A stretch of 63,767 nucleotides of DNA from Acidobacteriota bacterium. GTDB taxonomy: Bacteria > Acidobacteriota > UBA890 > WLXD01. The stretch lies in NCBI GenBank assembly GCA_029263295.1, contig JAJCXT010000002.1, positions 1-63,767 of the forward strand. The letters are read 5' to 3'. A program made the position numbers and the translations under genes. This document shows, in pieces, positions 52,946-61,403 of this stretch; within the stretch, counting starts at the first letter, position 1, and each line of letters starts with the position of its first letter. The notes beneath the pieces are model-generated. The model searched no databases, was not told where the DNA came from, and saw nothing but the letters and a program-made list of their open reading frames with translations.

Positions 52946-54529
52946 CTACTCGACCTGGAAGTTCCGCATCATGCCCATGTCCTCGTGCTCGAGGTTGTGG
53001 CAATGCTGCAGATACAGGCCGGTGTAGTCGTCGAAGCGGCGGAGGATACGGACCGTCTCACCCGGCATCACCAGCACCGTGTCCTTCCAGCCCTCGTCAA
53101 CGTATCCGTCGCTCACCTCGTGCCAGTGGGTCGCGAAACGTGAATCGATCTTGCGGTCCAGTACCTGGAACTGCTGCCCGTGCAGATGCACCGGGTGGGG
53201 CATCATCGGGCCCATGCCCATGCCCGGGCCCGAACCGCCGGTGTTCTCGAGCTCCCACACTTCCAACGTGTCGAGTTGAACGACCTCGTCGGCGGCCACG
53301 GCGGTCATGTCGAACGTACGTCCGTTGATGACCCATCGGCCCGTGTCGAACGAGTACTCGAAGCGACGCGGGTCCCGACGATTGACGGCGTCGGCGAGCT
53401 TGAGCTTGGGGAAGCTCGACAGCTTCGCGGGGAGCAGGTTGCCCCCCGTACCTTCGCGAGTAACACGCACGTTCATGATGTCGAAGGCCGTCCCCTGCGG
53501 GAAACCGCCACCACCAGGCATGCCGAACTGACCGTTCATGAACTCCTGGCTGATCAATTTCGTCTGGGCACCAACGCCCCGCTCCGCGAAATCGACCCAG
53601 ATCTCCACTCGCTCCGCCGGCGCGAGCGTGATGTAGTCGCGCTTGACCGGCTTGCGCAGCAGTCCACCGTCCGTGCCGATGACTGTGAAGCGCGCGCCGT
53701 CTTCCCAGACGAGCTTGTAGATACGGGAGTTGGAGCCATTGAGCAGGCGGAGCCGATAGGGCCGGGCCTCGACGTCGAGCGTGGCATCGGGCTTGCCATT
53801 GACGAGGATCTGGTCGCCAAGCATGCCCATGAACATCGTGCCGCCGCCACCACCCATGCCGCGGAGGTAGAGCAAGCTGTTGTTGGTGTCGAACGTGCGG
53901 TCCTGGATCACCACCGGCACGTCGTACTCGCCCGAGGGAAGACCGAGAGCGTCTTCCTCCTCGTCGGAGACGAGGAACAGCCCCGCGAGCCCGTTGTACA
54001 CCTGCGGCCCGGTGCGTCCATGGGGATGCGGGTGGTACCAGTACATCCCTGCGCGGTTGAGCACGTCGAATTCGTAGTGGTACTTGCCGCCCCTGCGAAC
54101 GGCGAAACGCGGATGCCCGTCCGCATCCTCGGGCACGTGCAGACCGTGCCAGTGCACGATCGACTCCTCGGGCAGGCGGTTAGTGAAATCGAGCGCGACT
54201 CGATGGCCGGTGCGGGCTCTGATCGTGGGGCCGAGATAGGACCCGGGAATCGCCTCGAGCGCTGCAGGGTCGCCCTCGCGGACCTTGCCAACGAAACGCC
54301 ATACGGGTGTCCTGGCGCCGGGCAGAATCTTCACCTTCGACTTGCGTGCCTTGAGCGCAATCCGTAGATCGACAGCCCGCAGTCCGCGCAACGGCGCCGC
54401 TGCCACTTCGGGCTGCGTGAGTAGCGCACCGCCACCGGTCAACGCGGCTGCTGTCGCCGCACCGGACACCTGCAGGAAGCGTCGACGATCGACCGGTCCG
54501 TGAAGCGGGCTCTTGTTCCGATCTGACAT
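52946..54529 (-). CDS. Tat-exported multicopper oxidase
   Basis: 527 aa. Tat signal DRRRFLQVSGAATAAAL near residues 13-30. The copper ligands are all present: HWHGLHVPEDADGHP, YWYHPHPHG, HPVHLHGQQFQVLD and, at the end, QHCHNLEHEDMGMM. Three cupredoxin domains with a Met-containing T1 site. Resembles CueO/CotA-like oxidases, so Cu(I) or phenol oxidation in the periplasm is plausible. Might share a transcript with the desaturase. Confidence 0.95.
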   Translation of the reverse strand: MSDRNKSPLHGPVDRRRFLQVSGAATAAALTGGGALLTQPEVAAAPLRGLRAVDLRIALKARKSKVKILPGARTPVWRFVGKVREGDPAALEAIPGSYLGPTIRARTGHRVALDFTNRLPEESIVHWHGLHVPEDADGHPRFAVRRGGKYHYEFDVLNRAGMYWYHPHPHGRTGPQVYNGLAGLFLVSDEEEDALGLPSGEYDVPVVIQDRTFDTNNSLLYLRGMGGGGGTMFMGMLGDQILVNGKPDATLDVEARPYRLRLLNGSNSRIYKLVWEDGARFTVIGTDGGLLRKPVKRDYITLAPAERVEIWVDFAERGVGAQTKLISQEFMNGQFGMPGGGGFPQGTAFDIMNVRVTREGTGGNLLPAKLSSFPKLKLADAVNRRDPRRFEYSFDTGRWVINGRTFDMTAVAADEVVQLDTLEVWELENTGGSGPGMGMGPMMPHPVHLHGQQFQVLDRKIDSRFATHWHEVSDGYVDEGWKDTVLVMPGETVRILRRFDDYTGLYLQHCHNLEHEDMGMMRNFQVE

Positions 54530-54723
54530 GTCGTTCTCGGTTGGAAGCGCACAGAGGGGCCGACATCATTCAGCTAGCACTCCTCTTTCGATTGAGTACA
54601 CGCTCCTACCGAGTATAAACACGACCATGATGTCCGTTTTCACGGAACATCCCTGATCCCGGAGCAGAAGACTCGCCGAGTTCTCTCGCGGCCGGCGGGG
54701 CGCCGGGCTGCTAGCATCCAGGT

Positions 54724-55503
54724 ATGCGATTTCGAACGCTCCCCCAGATGATCGCCCTGGGCACGCTCTTGCTGTTGCCCACACCCGCGTCGGCGCAGGA
54801 CTGCGGCGACTGGTACCGGCCTGTCGTTTGCACCGCCGAACTCGTCGCCACGGACTCCGACCGTGACACCTTCAGGCTCGACACCGGGTCCCGCGTCGAA
54901 CTGGGGCCGCGAGGCCAGATCGATCTTCAACTCGAGGCCCGCGACCAGCGTGGGTCGCGATTTCCGCTCGAGCGTCTGGCGCTCAGGTACGACGACTACG
55001 ATTGCCGCTCGATCCTCAACGTGGAAGATAGGGAAGAAGGGCTTCTGCGCGTCACTGCGACCGCCTCCGAGGGACGGTGCAGGCTCGAGATCTGGATGCC
55101 CAACAACCTCAATTTTCAGTGGCAGCTCGATGTCGAGATCAACGTCGGGGCACGGAGCGGTTATGAACGCGCCGAGGCGGAGATTCTCGCCCGGGCGCTC
55201 TACGCAGCGATCCTGAATCGCGAACCGGACAGCAGCGGATTCAGCGGGGCGGTTGCCGAGATCCAGCTCGGTAACCTGGACGCCCAGATCGATGCGATGA
55301 CGCGCAGCGCGGAGTTCGGTCAGGTGGCTGGCGACAAGAGCGCCCCCGAGATCCTCGAGCAGTTCTACCTCGGCATCCTGGGCCGACCGGGCGACAGCGT
55401 TGGCGTGCGCCTCTACCTCGCCGAGATGCAACGGGGCCAGTACGGCAACGTGCTACGCAAGCTCATCCGCTCGCCGGAGTTCGAGCAGCGCCTACAGCGA
55501 TAG
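54724..55503 (+). CDS. Secreted protein with DUF4214-type repeat domain
   Basis: 259 aa, signal peptide ending PASAQD. Residues 1-150 are of unknown beta-rich type. From about 155 a DUF4214 repeat pair is seen (ARALYAAILNREPDSSGFSG; LEQFYLGILGRPGDSVGVRL ... RSPEFEQRL). DUF4214 domains occur in surface and extracellular proteins and often next to S-layer or glycan genes. Divergent from the multicopper oxidase. Confidence 0.85.
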   Translation: MRFRTLPQMIALGTLLLLPTPASAQDCGDWYRPVVCTAELVATDSDRDTFRLDTGSRVELGPRGQIDLQLEARDQRGSRFPLERLALRYDDYDCRSILNVEDREEGLLRVTATASEGRCRLEIWMPNNLNFQWQLDVEINVGARSGYERAEAEILARALYAAILNREPDSSGFSGAVAEIQLGNLDAQIDAMTRSAEFGQVAGDKSAPEILEQFYLGILGRPGDSVGVRLYLAEMQRGQYGNVLRKLIRSPEFEQRLQR

Positions 55504-55517
55504 GCCGCCTGACAGTC

Positions 55518-57056
55518 TCAGCGAGCTGCCGCCGGCTCGAAGGCCCAGGCCAATGGAATCGAACCGCGCGACAGGTCTTGGCCGGCGAGAAACTCGCCAA
55601 CCACCTCGAGGATATCGGGGTGCCCATGGATCAAGTCGGTATGGGTAGCTCCGACGAGTTTGAGCAACTGGCTATTGCGGAGCTTCTTACCCACGGCCTT
55701 GGCGTCGGCTAACGATGTGGTCCCGTCGAGTGTCCCGGCTACCAGGAGAACGGGAACATCCGAACTCACGGGCTTCAACTCGGCCGCGCCCAGAGGGTCG
55801 ACTTCCCACGGGGCACACGCGTCGATGAGGCCTGGCTGCGCGCCGGTGACACTGCCAGGAGCTTGCTTGGCCGCCTTGCGAGCGCGCTTCGGGCTGTCGC
55901 CGGTTCCGCAAACGACCGCCATGGTCATCGCCGTGGTTTGCCACCGACGCAGCTCCAGCCCCAGCGAGGCCGGTGCGGCGAAGTCGCCCTTTTCCATAGC
56001 CACAACCCAGGCGGGCAACCGTTGCATCAGTGGACGGTTCCCGAGCACGATCAGGCTGAGGATGAACTGCAGTTCGTATTCGCCAAAACGGACCGTCACC
56101 GGATCCTGACCCGCCGAGCCGCTTACAACTACGTCGCGCGGGTTGGCCGCCAGGTCCGCGAGGATCGTACGCAGCGAGCCGACTAAGTTGGGGTAGACGC
56201 CGGGTTGGGCCTGGCGAGCCAGTCGGGCCAGCCCCTTGAGCACCTTGTCGCGGCTCCTCGGTAGGCCGGGGAAACCACCTGGCGGCAGCACGCCGTGCAA
56301 CACGGCGCGAGCGACACGATCGGGGAATTGACGCAGGTAGGTGAGCGCTAACTGCGTGCCGTAGCTGACGCCCCACAAGGCTAGCTGCTCGACCCCGAGC
56401 GCCACTCGCAGTGCCTCGATGTCGTTGGCGCTCTCTCTGTTGTTGAACGCCCCCAGGTCGACGCCGGCCCTGCGCCACTGCCGCGCACAACGGACCGCCG
56501 GAGACCTGAGCGCCTCGAGCCACGACTCTATGGTGAGCAGTTCGTCGGCGGGCATGTTCGCGCTCTTGCTGCACGCCAGGGAGGGCACGGACTCGCCGGT
56601 ACCGCGCTGATCGACAACGATCACGTCACCGAAGGCGCGGAATCCCTGGACCATGTCGAAGTAGACACCGCGTGTCGCCTCGATGGCGGCCCCCCCGGGG
56701 CCACCGTCAAGCAACACTATCGGTGGCCCGGCTGCGCTGCCCGTCGCGGCGAACCGCCAGACACGTAGGGTGATTCGCGCACGCGATTCCGCGGCCCGCG
56801 TGCCGAGACGCTCGTGTCGTTCGGAGACCTTGAAGGTGGCCACTTCGGCGGCAGTCGTGCGGCCGTCGTTCGTCTCGAAGGTCGCGGCCTCGAACTGGAG
56901 CGCGATCGGCCGCGAGGCGTGCGCCGCCCCCGGCCCGGCTGCGACGATGAGCGCGGCGCCGATGGCGGCCATCAGAAGTGGGCGCGAACGACGAGTCGCA
57001 GCTCGCCAGTTCGGTTGGTCCGGCTCGTTGGGCGAAGACGCCGCCGCGCTTCTCAT
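55518..57056 (-). CDS. Exported alpha/beta hydrolase, tripeptidyl-aminopeptidase-like
   Basis: 512 aa from the ATG at 57056 (start uncertain; 57107 is possible). Signal or anchor helix LLMAAIGAALIVAAGPGAAH, then GPPIVLLDGGPGGAAIEATR, DVIVVDQRGTGESVPSLACS, nucleophile elbow LWGVSYGTQLALTYL, Asp region VPVLLVAGTLDGTTSLAD and His in GATHTDLIHGHP. Layout fits secreted proline/tripeptidyl aminopeptidases of the S33 type. Single gene. Confidence 0.88.
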   Translation of the reverse strand: MRSAAASSPNEPDQPNWRAATRRSRPLLMAAIGAALIVAAGPGAAHASRPIALQFEAATFETNDGRTTAAEVATFKVSERHERLGTRAAESRARITLRVWRFAATGSAAGPPIVLLDGGPGGAAIEATRGVYFDMVQGFRAFGDVIVVDQRGTGESVPSLACSKSANMPADELLTIESWLEALRSPAVRCARQWRRAGVDLGAFNNRESANDIEALRVALGVEQLALWGVSYGTQLALTYLRQFPDRVARAVLHGVLPPGGFPGLPRSRDKVLKGLARLARQAQPGVYPNLVGSLRTILADLAANPRDVVVSGSAGQDPVTVRFGEYELQFILSLIVLGNRPLMQRLPAWVVAMEKGDFAAPASLGLELRRWQTTAMTMAVVCGTGDSPKRARKAAKQAPGSVTGAQPGLIDACAPWEVDPLGAAELKPVSSDVPVLLVAGTLDGTTSLADAKAVGKKLRNSQLLKLVGATHTDLIHGHPDILEVVGEFLAGQDLSRGSIPLAWAFEPAAAR

Positions 57057-57201
57057 TCGCTGTACCTGATCGGGGAAGAGAGCGGGGAGCGTCCGAAAAC
57101 CTAGCACGGCTCGATCGCCCTGGGTGACCGACTAGGGCACGACACGTCGTGCGGCTCACAGAAGAGCATCCTGTTCTCTGTTTACCCAGGCCGCCTGTTG
57201 G

Positions 57202-58689
57202 CTACGCGGCCCGCGGCGGGTTTGCCATCGTCTCTTCGCTGAGCCTATGCAGGGCAGTGGCTGCATCATCGCTAGCCCGCAACGCGGGGAGCGCTTCCAT
57301 GAGCTGGTGGAAGCTTCGCATCCCCTGGGCGTGGGTGGCCCCGTAGCCTTTGATCAACCGTTGACACCGGGCGACCTCCACGGCGAGGTCGTAGTCCGAG
57401 GAGCCGATCTCGGCTATCCGTCCCAACCAGGCGGCGATCAACCTCCCCTCCCTCGCGTAGCGATACGACGGGCGGCGCAGGCGGCGCAGGCCGGCAACGC
57501 AAGACAGCAGCAGGAAGCCGCGCAGCTTGCCGGTGGCAACCTGCCGGCCGCGGTTGATCAGCTTGTCGATTGCTGTGCGCACGCCGACGCGTTCCATGAT
57601 GAACCGCCCGATCGGAGCCGGCAGGGCATCGCTGAGCTCCTGGACGCTCGGGTGCATGAACTCCACCGGGTAGACGAACTGGCCGGACTCGGCGGCTACT
57701 TCCTCGCGCATGCGCTCGAAGCGCTCGGACCGGATCTTCAGATCGGCAACGCGAGCCGCGTCCTCGTACGACATCCAGAGCGCCAGGTGTCGGGCGGTCT
57801 CGGTGGTGAGCCGATAAACCCCGTCAGCGCCTCCGTCGTCCAGCGCGAGAATGGGTTCGAGGTGATCGAGATACGCCTCGGCGTAACGAAGGTCCTGATA
57901 GTCAGCCACTCGACGTGCCCCTTCGGCCACGAGCGGGCGCGCGACTTCGGGGAAGGTCTCGTTGATGCGCTCGAGCACGGCGCGTCCGCGCGCGCTGGCT
58001 GGGACGGGGCGCTCCACCGCAGGTGGCGGGGGCGCCACGGACTCCCCCGCTCCGCTCACCGCCGCACTAAAACCGGCGGCGAAACCGGCCCGGCTGCGCT
58101 CCACAGCGACGCCGCTGCGCTGGATGGCGGCCTCGAAGTCGTCGCGTTCGAACGGCAGTCGTCCGGCGCTGGCCACGGCGCCCAGCAGAACCGAACTGAT
58201 CACGCTGCCGGTGGCAGCGGCATGGTGCGACATGTCGAAGGTCGCGCACTGTTTGGCAGAGTTCTCCAGAGCCTCGAGGATCTTGCTGCTATCGGCGATG
58301 CCGTCGCCGGACACCACCTTCTCGGCCACCGAGTACTCGCGGTGAGAAGACGCGACAACCGTCGTGCGATCGGGCGTGATCAGCCCTCTCAACACAGCGC
58401 GCCCGGCCTCCACCAACTCCGCCGCGATGACCAGGTCCACTTGGCCGGGGATCGGCATCAGCGCTAATACCGGATCCTTGCCTGCCGCCTCTGCGGCCGC
58501 TTTCGGGAACAGCTCGATGTAGTAGATCGTCGCGCCTGTTCTCTGCGCGACGCCCGGAACCGACGTCGCCTGCGCCAGGTAACCACCCTGCTCGGCGACA
58601 TCGACGATCCAGCGCGACAGCACGCCTCCTCCTTGTCCGCCCATCGCGGAGATGACGATCGTGAGTGCGCGTGGAGATGCTTCGGTCAT
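57202..58689 (-). CDS. iorB: Indolepyruvate ferredoxin oxidoreductase beta-type subunit with C-terminal extension
   Basis: 495 aa from the ATG at 58689 (a GTG at 58692 is equally close). The first 200 residues are the gamma-type 2-oxoacid:acceptor domain (IVISAMGGQGGGVLSRWIVD). The long C-terminal part (ARRVADYQDLRYAEAYLDHL; ARLIAAWLGRIAEIG-like region) is the DUF6537-type extension found in larger IorB proteins. Eleven bases after the iorA stop, so co-expressed. Confidence 0.85.
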   Translation of the reverse strand: MTEASPRALTIVISAMGGQGGGVLSRWIVDVAEQGGYLAQATSVPGVAQRTGATIYYIELFPKAAAEAAGKDPVLALMPIPGQVDLVIAAELVEAGRAVLRGLITPDRTTVVASSHREYSVAEKVVSGDGIADSSKILEALENSAKQCATFDMSHHAAATGSVISSVLLGAVASAGRLPFERDDFEAAIQRSGVAVERSRAGFAAGFSAAVSGAGESVAPPPPAVERPVPASARGRAVLERINETFPEVARPLVAEGARRVADYQDLRYAEAYLDHLEPILALDDGGADGVYRLTTETARHLALWMSYEDAARVADLKIRSERFERMREEVAAESGQFVYPVEFMHPSVQELSDALPAPIGRFIMERVGVRTAIDKLINRGRQVATGKLRGFLLLSCVAGLRRLRRPSYRYAREGRLIAAWLGRIAEIGSSDYDLAVEVARCQRLIKGYGATHAQGMRSFHQLMEALPALRASDDAATALHRLSEETMANPPRAA

Positions 58690-58699
58690 CACGTACCCC

Positions 58700-60847
58700 T
58701 CAAACCGCGCGCGCCAGGCGCTTGCGATCCGCCCGCCGCTGCATGAACCCGATGAGAGCGCGACGCATCGATCCCAGCAGGCGGTCCAGCGGATTGGGAT
58801 TGAAGATGACCTCGGCGCGGTAGAACGACGGACAGAGCGCCGCCGCATGGGCCACCGTGCCGCAGACGCCACAGCCAACGCAGGAGTTGTCGACATAGGC
58901 GACCGGGTGCTCGCGCAGCGGATCCGGGTTGGGTTTGATCGTCAGCGATGGGCACCCCGATAAGCGAACGCAGGCGTGGTCCCCTGTGCACGTGTCACTG
59001 TCGACGCCGAACCGTTCCTTCACCACGCGCTTGCCGTCACTCACCATTGCCTCGATGAGCGGCTTCACGCGCCGCTGGCGATTCAGCTGGCATTCGCCCT
59101 CGGCAACGATGACCCGGGGGCCTTCCGAGCGCGTGCTCATCGCCTCGCGAAGCGTCGTCAGCGACGCCTCGATGTCGTAGGTGCTCACGGTGCGCACCCA
59201 CTTCACTCCGACTCCCTTCACCGCGTTCTGGATCGAGTAGCGTTTCGCCTGCGCGGCCATACCCGCCTTGGACGACGGGATGTACTGGCCGCCGGTAGCC
59301 GCGGAGTAGTTGTTGTCCACCACAACTACGACCGCGTCGTCTTCGTTGAAGACCGCATTGGTGATGCCACTGGTCAGGCCGTTATGCCAGAAGCCTCCGT
59401 CACCCATGATGGTGAGCGGTGGGCGCGCGTCGGAGGCCCCGAAAGCCGACGCGGCGGCAGCCCCGAGGCCATACCCGAGCACCGAATTCCCCATGTTGAA
59501 AGGGGGCAGCGTCGCGAAGGTGTGGCAACCGATGTCGGCGCTGATGTGGATCGGCCCCGTCTCGTTCTCGAGCAGCTTCACGGCAGTGAAGAAGGGGCGC
59601 TCGGGGCATCCGGTGCAGAGTCCCGGGGGGCGCGGCGGCACAGCGGCTTCGAGCGCGACCGACTCGAGCGTCGGCAACGCGATCGGCGCACTCGCGGCGC
59701 CTCCGCCATCGAGCAGCCCGGGTGCGTGCTCGACCAGAAACCCTCGAATGCCCTCGAGAATCACCGCGCCGGTGTACTCGCCCGCCTTCGGCAAGAATCC
59801 CTTGCCCGTGATCTTCGTGCGGGATCCGATCTTGTTCAGGATCTGGTTGAGCGCCTGCTCGATATGGTCGGGCTGCCCCTCCTCCACCATCAGCACCGCC
59901 CGCTTGCCGTCACAGAAGCGCTCGACCTCAGCGTCCACCAGCGGGTACGTCACGTTCAGCACATAGAGCGGCACGCGGACGTCGCCGAAGGCGTCCGAGA
60001 GTCCGAGCAACTCGAGGGCACGGACGACGAAGTTGTACATGCCACCCTGCAGGATGATGCCGAGCCCGCTCTCGTCGCCTTGGAACCACTCGTTGAGGCC
60101 GTGCTCCTCGATGTACTCCACAGCTGCCGGCCAGCGGCGCTCTACTTTGTCCTGTTCCTGCAGGTATGTGTGCGGCGGCAACACGATCTTGTCGGCGGCG
60201 CGGGAAGGGTTCTCGAGCGCGTTCTTCGCAGCCAGCCGCGGGCGAACGTTGTCCTTGGCAACGAAGCTGCCATGCACATGACAAGCGCGAATGCGCAGCT
60301 CGAGCATCACCGGCGTGCTGCTACGCTCCGACAGCTCGAAGCCGTGCTCGACCATCTGTGTGATCACGGTGAGATCGGGCCGAGGATCGAGCAACCAGAT
60401 CTGCGACTTCATCGCGAACGCATGGGTCCGCTCCTGCATGATGCTGGCACCTTCGCCGTAGTCCTCTCCCAGGATGATCAGCGCCCCGCCCTGCACTCCG
60501 GCCGAGGCGAGGTTGGACAGGGCATCCGAGGCCACGTTGGTGCCGACGGTCGACTTCCAGGTAACCGCGCCGCGCAGCGGATAGTTGATCGAAGCAGCCA
60601 GCATCGCGGCCGCCGTGGCCTCGCTGGAGGATGCTTGAAAGCGCACGCCCAACTCGTCGAGAATGTCGCCCGCGTCAGCGAAGACATCCATCAGGTGAGA
60701 GACGGGCGCGCCCTGGTACCCACCGACGTAGGCAACCCCGGACTGGAGCAAGGCCTTGGTGACGGCGAGGATCCCCTCACCGCGAAAGACGTCACCGTCG
60801 CCCAGTCGCAGAGACTGAACCTCTTTGGCGAACGATCGCTCTGCCAC
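58700..60847 (-). CDS. iorA: Indolepyruvate ferredoxin oxidoreductase alpha subunit
   Basis: 715 aa. Pyruvate-ferredoxin-oxidoreductase-type N-terminal domain (GDGDVFRGEGILAVTKALLQ), TPP-binding domain with MGDGGFWHNGLTSGITNAVF and VVVVDNNYSAATGG, then 4Fe-4S ferredoxin Cys clusters: CTGDHACVRLSGCPSLT and SCVGCGVCGTVAHAAALC. Oxidatively decarboxylates aryl pyruvates (from aromatic amino acids) to aryl-acetyl-CoA with ferredoxin. Paired with iorB. Confidence 0.93.
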   Translation of the reverse strand: MAERSFAKEVQSLRLGDGDVFRGEGILAVTKALLQSGVAYVGGYQGAPVSHLMDVFADAGDILDELGVRFQASSSEATAAAMLAASINYPLRGAVTWKSTVGTNVASDALSNLASAGVQGGALIILGEDYGEGASIMQERTHAFAMKSQIWLLDPRPDLTVITQMVEHGFELSERSSTPVMLELRIRACHVHGSFVAKDNVRPRLAAKNALENPSRAADKIVLPPHTYLQEQDKVERRWPAAVEYIEEHGLNEWFQGDESGLGIILQGGMYNFVVRALELLGLSDAFGDVRVPLYVLNVTYPLVDAEVERFCDGKRAVLMVEEGQPDHIEQALNQILNKIGSRTKITGKGFLPKAGEYTGAVILEGIRGFLVEHAPGLLDGGGAASAPIALPTLESVALEAAVPPRPPGLCTGCPERPFFTAVKLLENETGPIHISADIGCHTFATLPPFNMGNSVLGYGLGAAAASAFGASDARPPLTIMGDGGFWHNGLTSGITNAVFNEDDAVVVVVDNNYSAATGGQYIPSSKAGMAAQAKRYSIQNAVKGVGVKWVRTVSTYDIEASLTTLREAMSTRSEGPRVIVAEGECQLNRQRRVKPLIEAMVSDGKRVVKERFGVDSDTCTGDHACVRLSGCPSLTIKPNPDPLREHPVAYVDNSCVGCGVCGTVAHAAALCPSFYRAEVIFNPNPLDRLLGSMRRALIGFMQRRADRKRLARAV

Positions 60848-61031
60848 GGCGCTCCTGACAGGAAGAAACTGGGAGACTCGGCGCGCAACACCTCACGCGA
60901 GTTCTCGGCGCCCCGCCAGAGCGGGAGGTGGCACGCGCGGGAGATCTTACCGGCAGGCAGGACTATTCCACACCCGTACCGGCGGCCCCAATGTGGGGGG
61001 GCCTGCCATGGCGATGGCAGCGCGACCGGAT

Positions 61032-61244
61032 TCAGCTGGTCGTGTGGTGGATCTGGCTGCGCTTCAACAGCGCATCATGACCCGGATAGTGCCCGCACAC
61101 TTCTGCGTAATCGCAGGCTGCGGCGAGAGCTTCCTCCAGCTTGTTGATCCTTGTCCTTGCTCGTGCGAGCTCCGTCCGCTGCGTAGCCACCTGGCGCTGC
61201 AGGCCCTGGAGCTGGCCGTCGTTGCTTTGAGGCAGTGCGTACAT
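61032..61244 (-). CDS. Small coiled-coil protein
   Basis: 70 aa. GQLQGLQRQVATQRTELARA-RTRINKLEEALAAAC shows heptad spacing of a coiled coil. GGAGG lies about 11 bases before the ATG. Lies between the ADOP permease end and the ior operon. No family named; may be a true small protein or a chance frame. Confidence 0.5.
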   Translation of the reverse strand: MYALPQSNDGQLQGLQRQVATQRTELARARTRINKLEEALAAACDYAEVCGHYPGHDALLKRSQIHHTTS

Positions 61245-61403
61245 GGAACACCATCCTCCGTGGGTAGGCGCGGACCCTCTGCTAGCTAGACCGAGGGCCC
61301 GCTAGTCATAAAACGACAACGATATCTTAATAACTCGGGTATGAGAATGGGCGCGGCGCAGTTTCCGACGAGTCGAGACCCGGCGGCGGCGCGCCAGCAC
61401 CGA

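Noticed and set aside
58976-61147. 723-aa plus-strand open frame opposite iorA
   Set aside because: Low-complexity Arg/His-rich translation, antisense to iorA.
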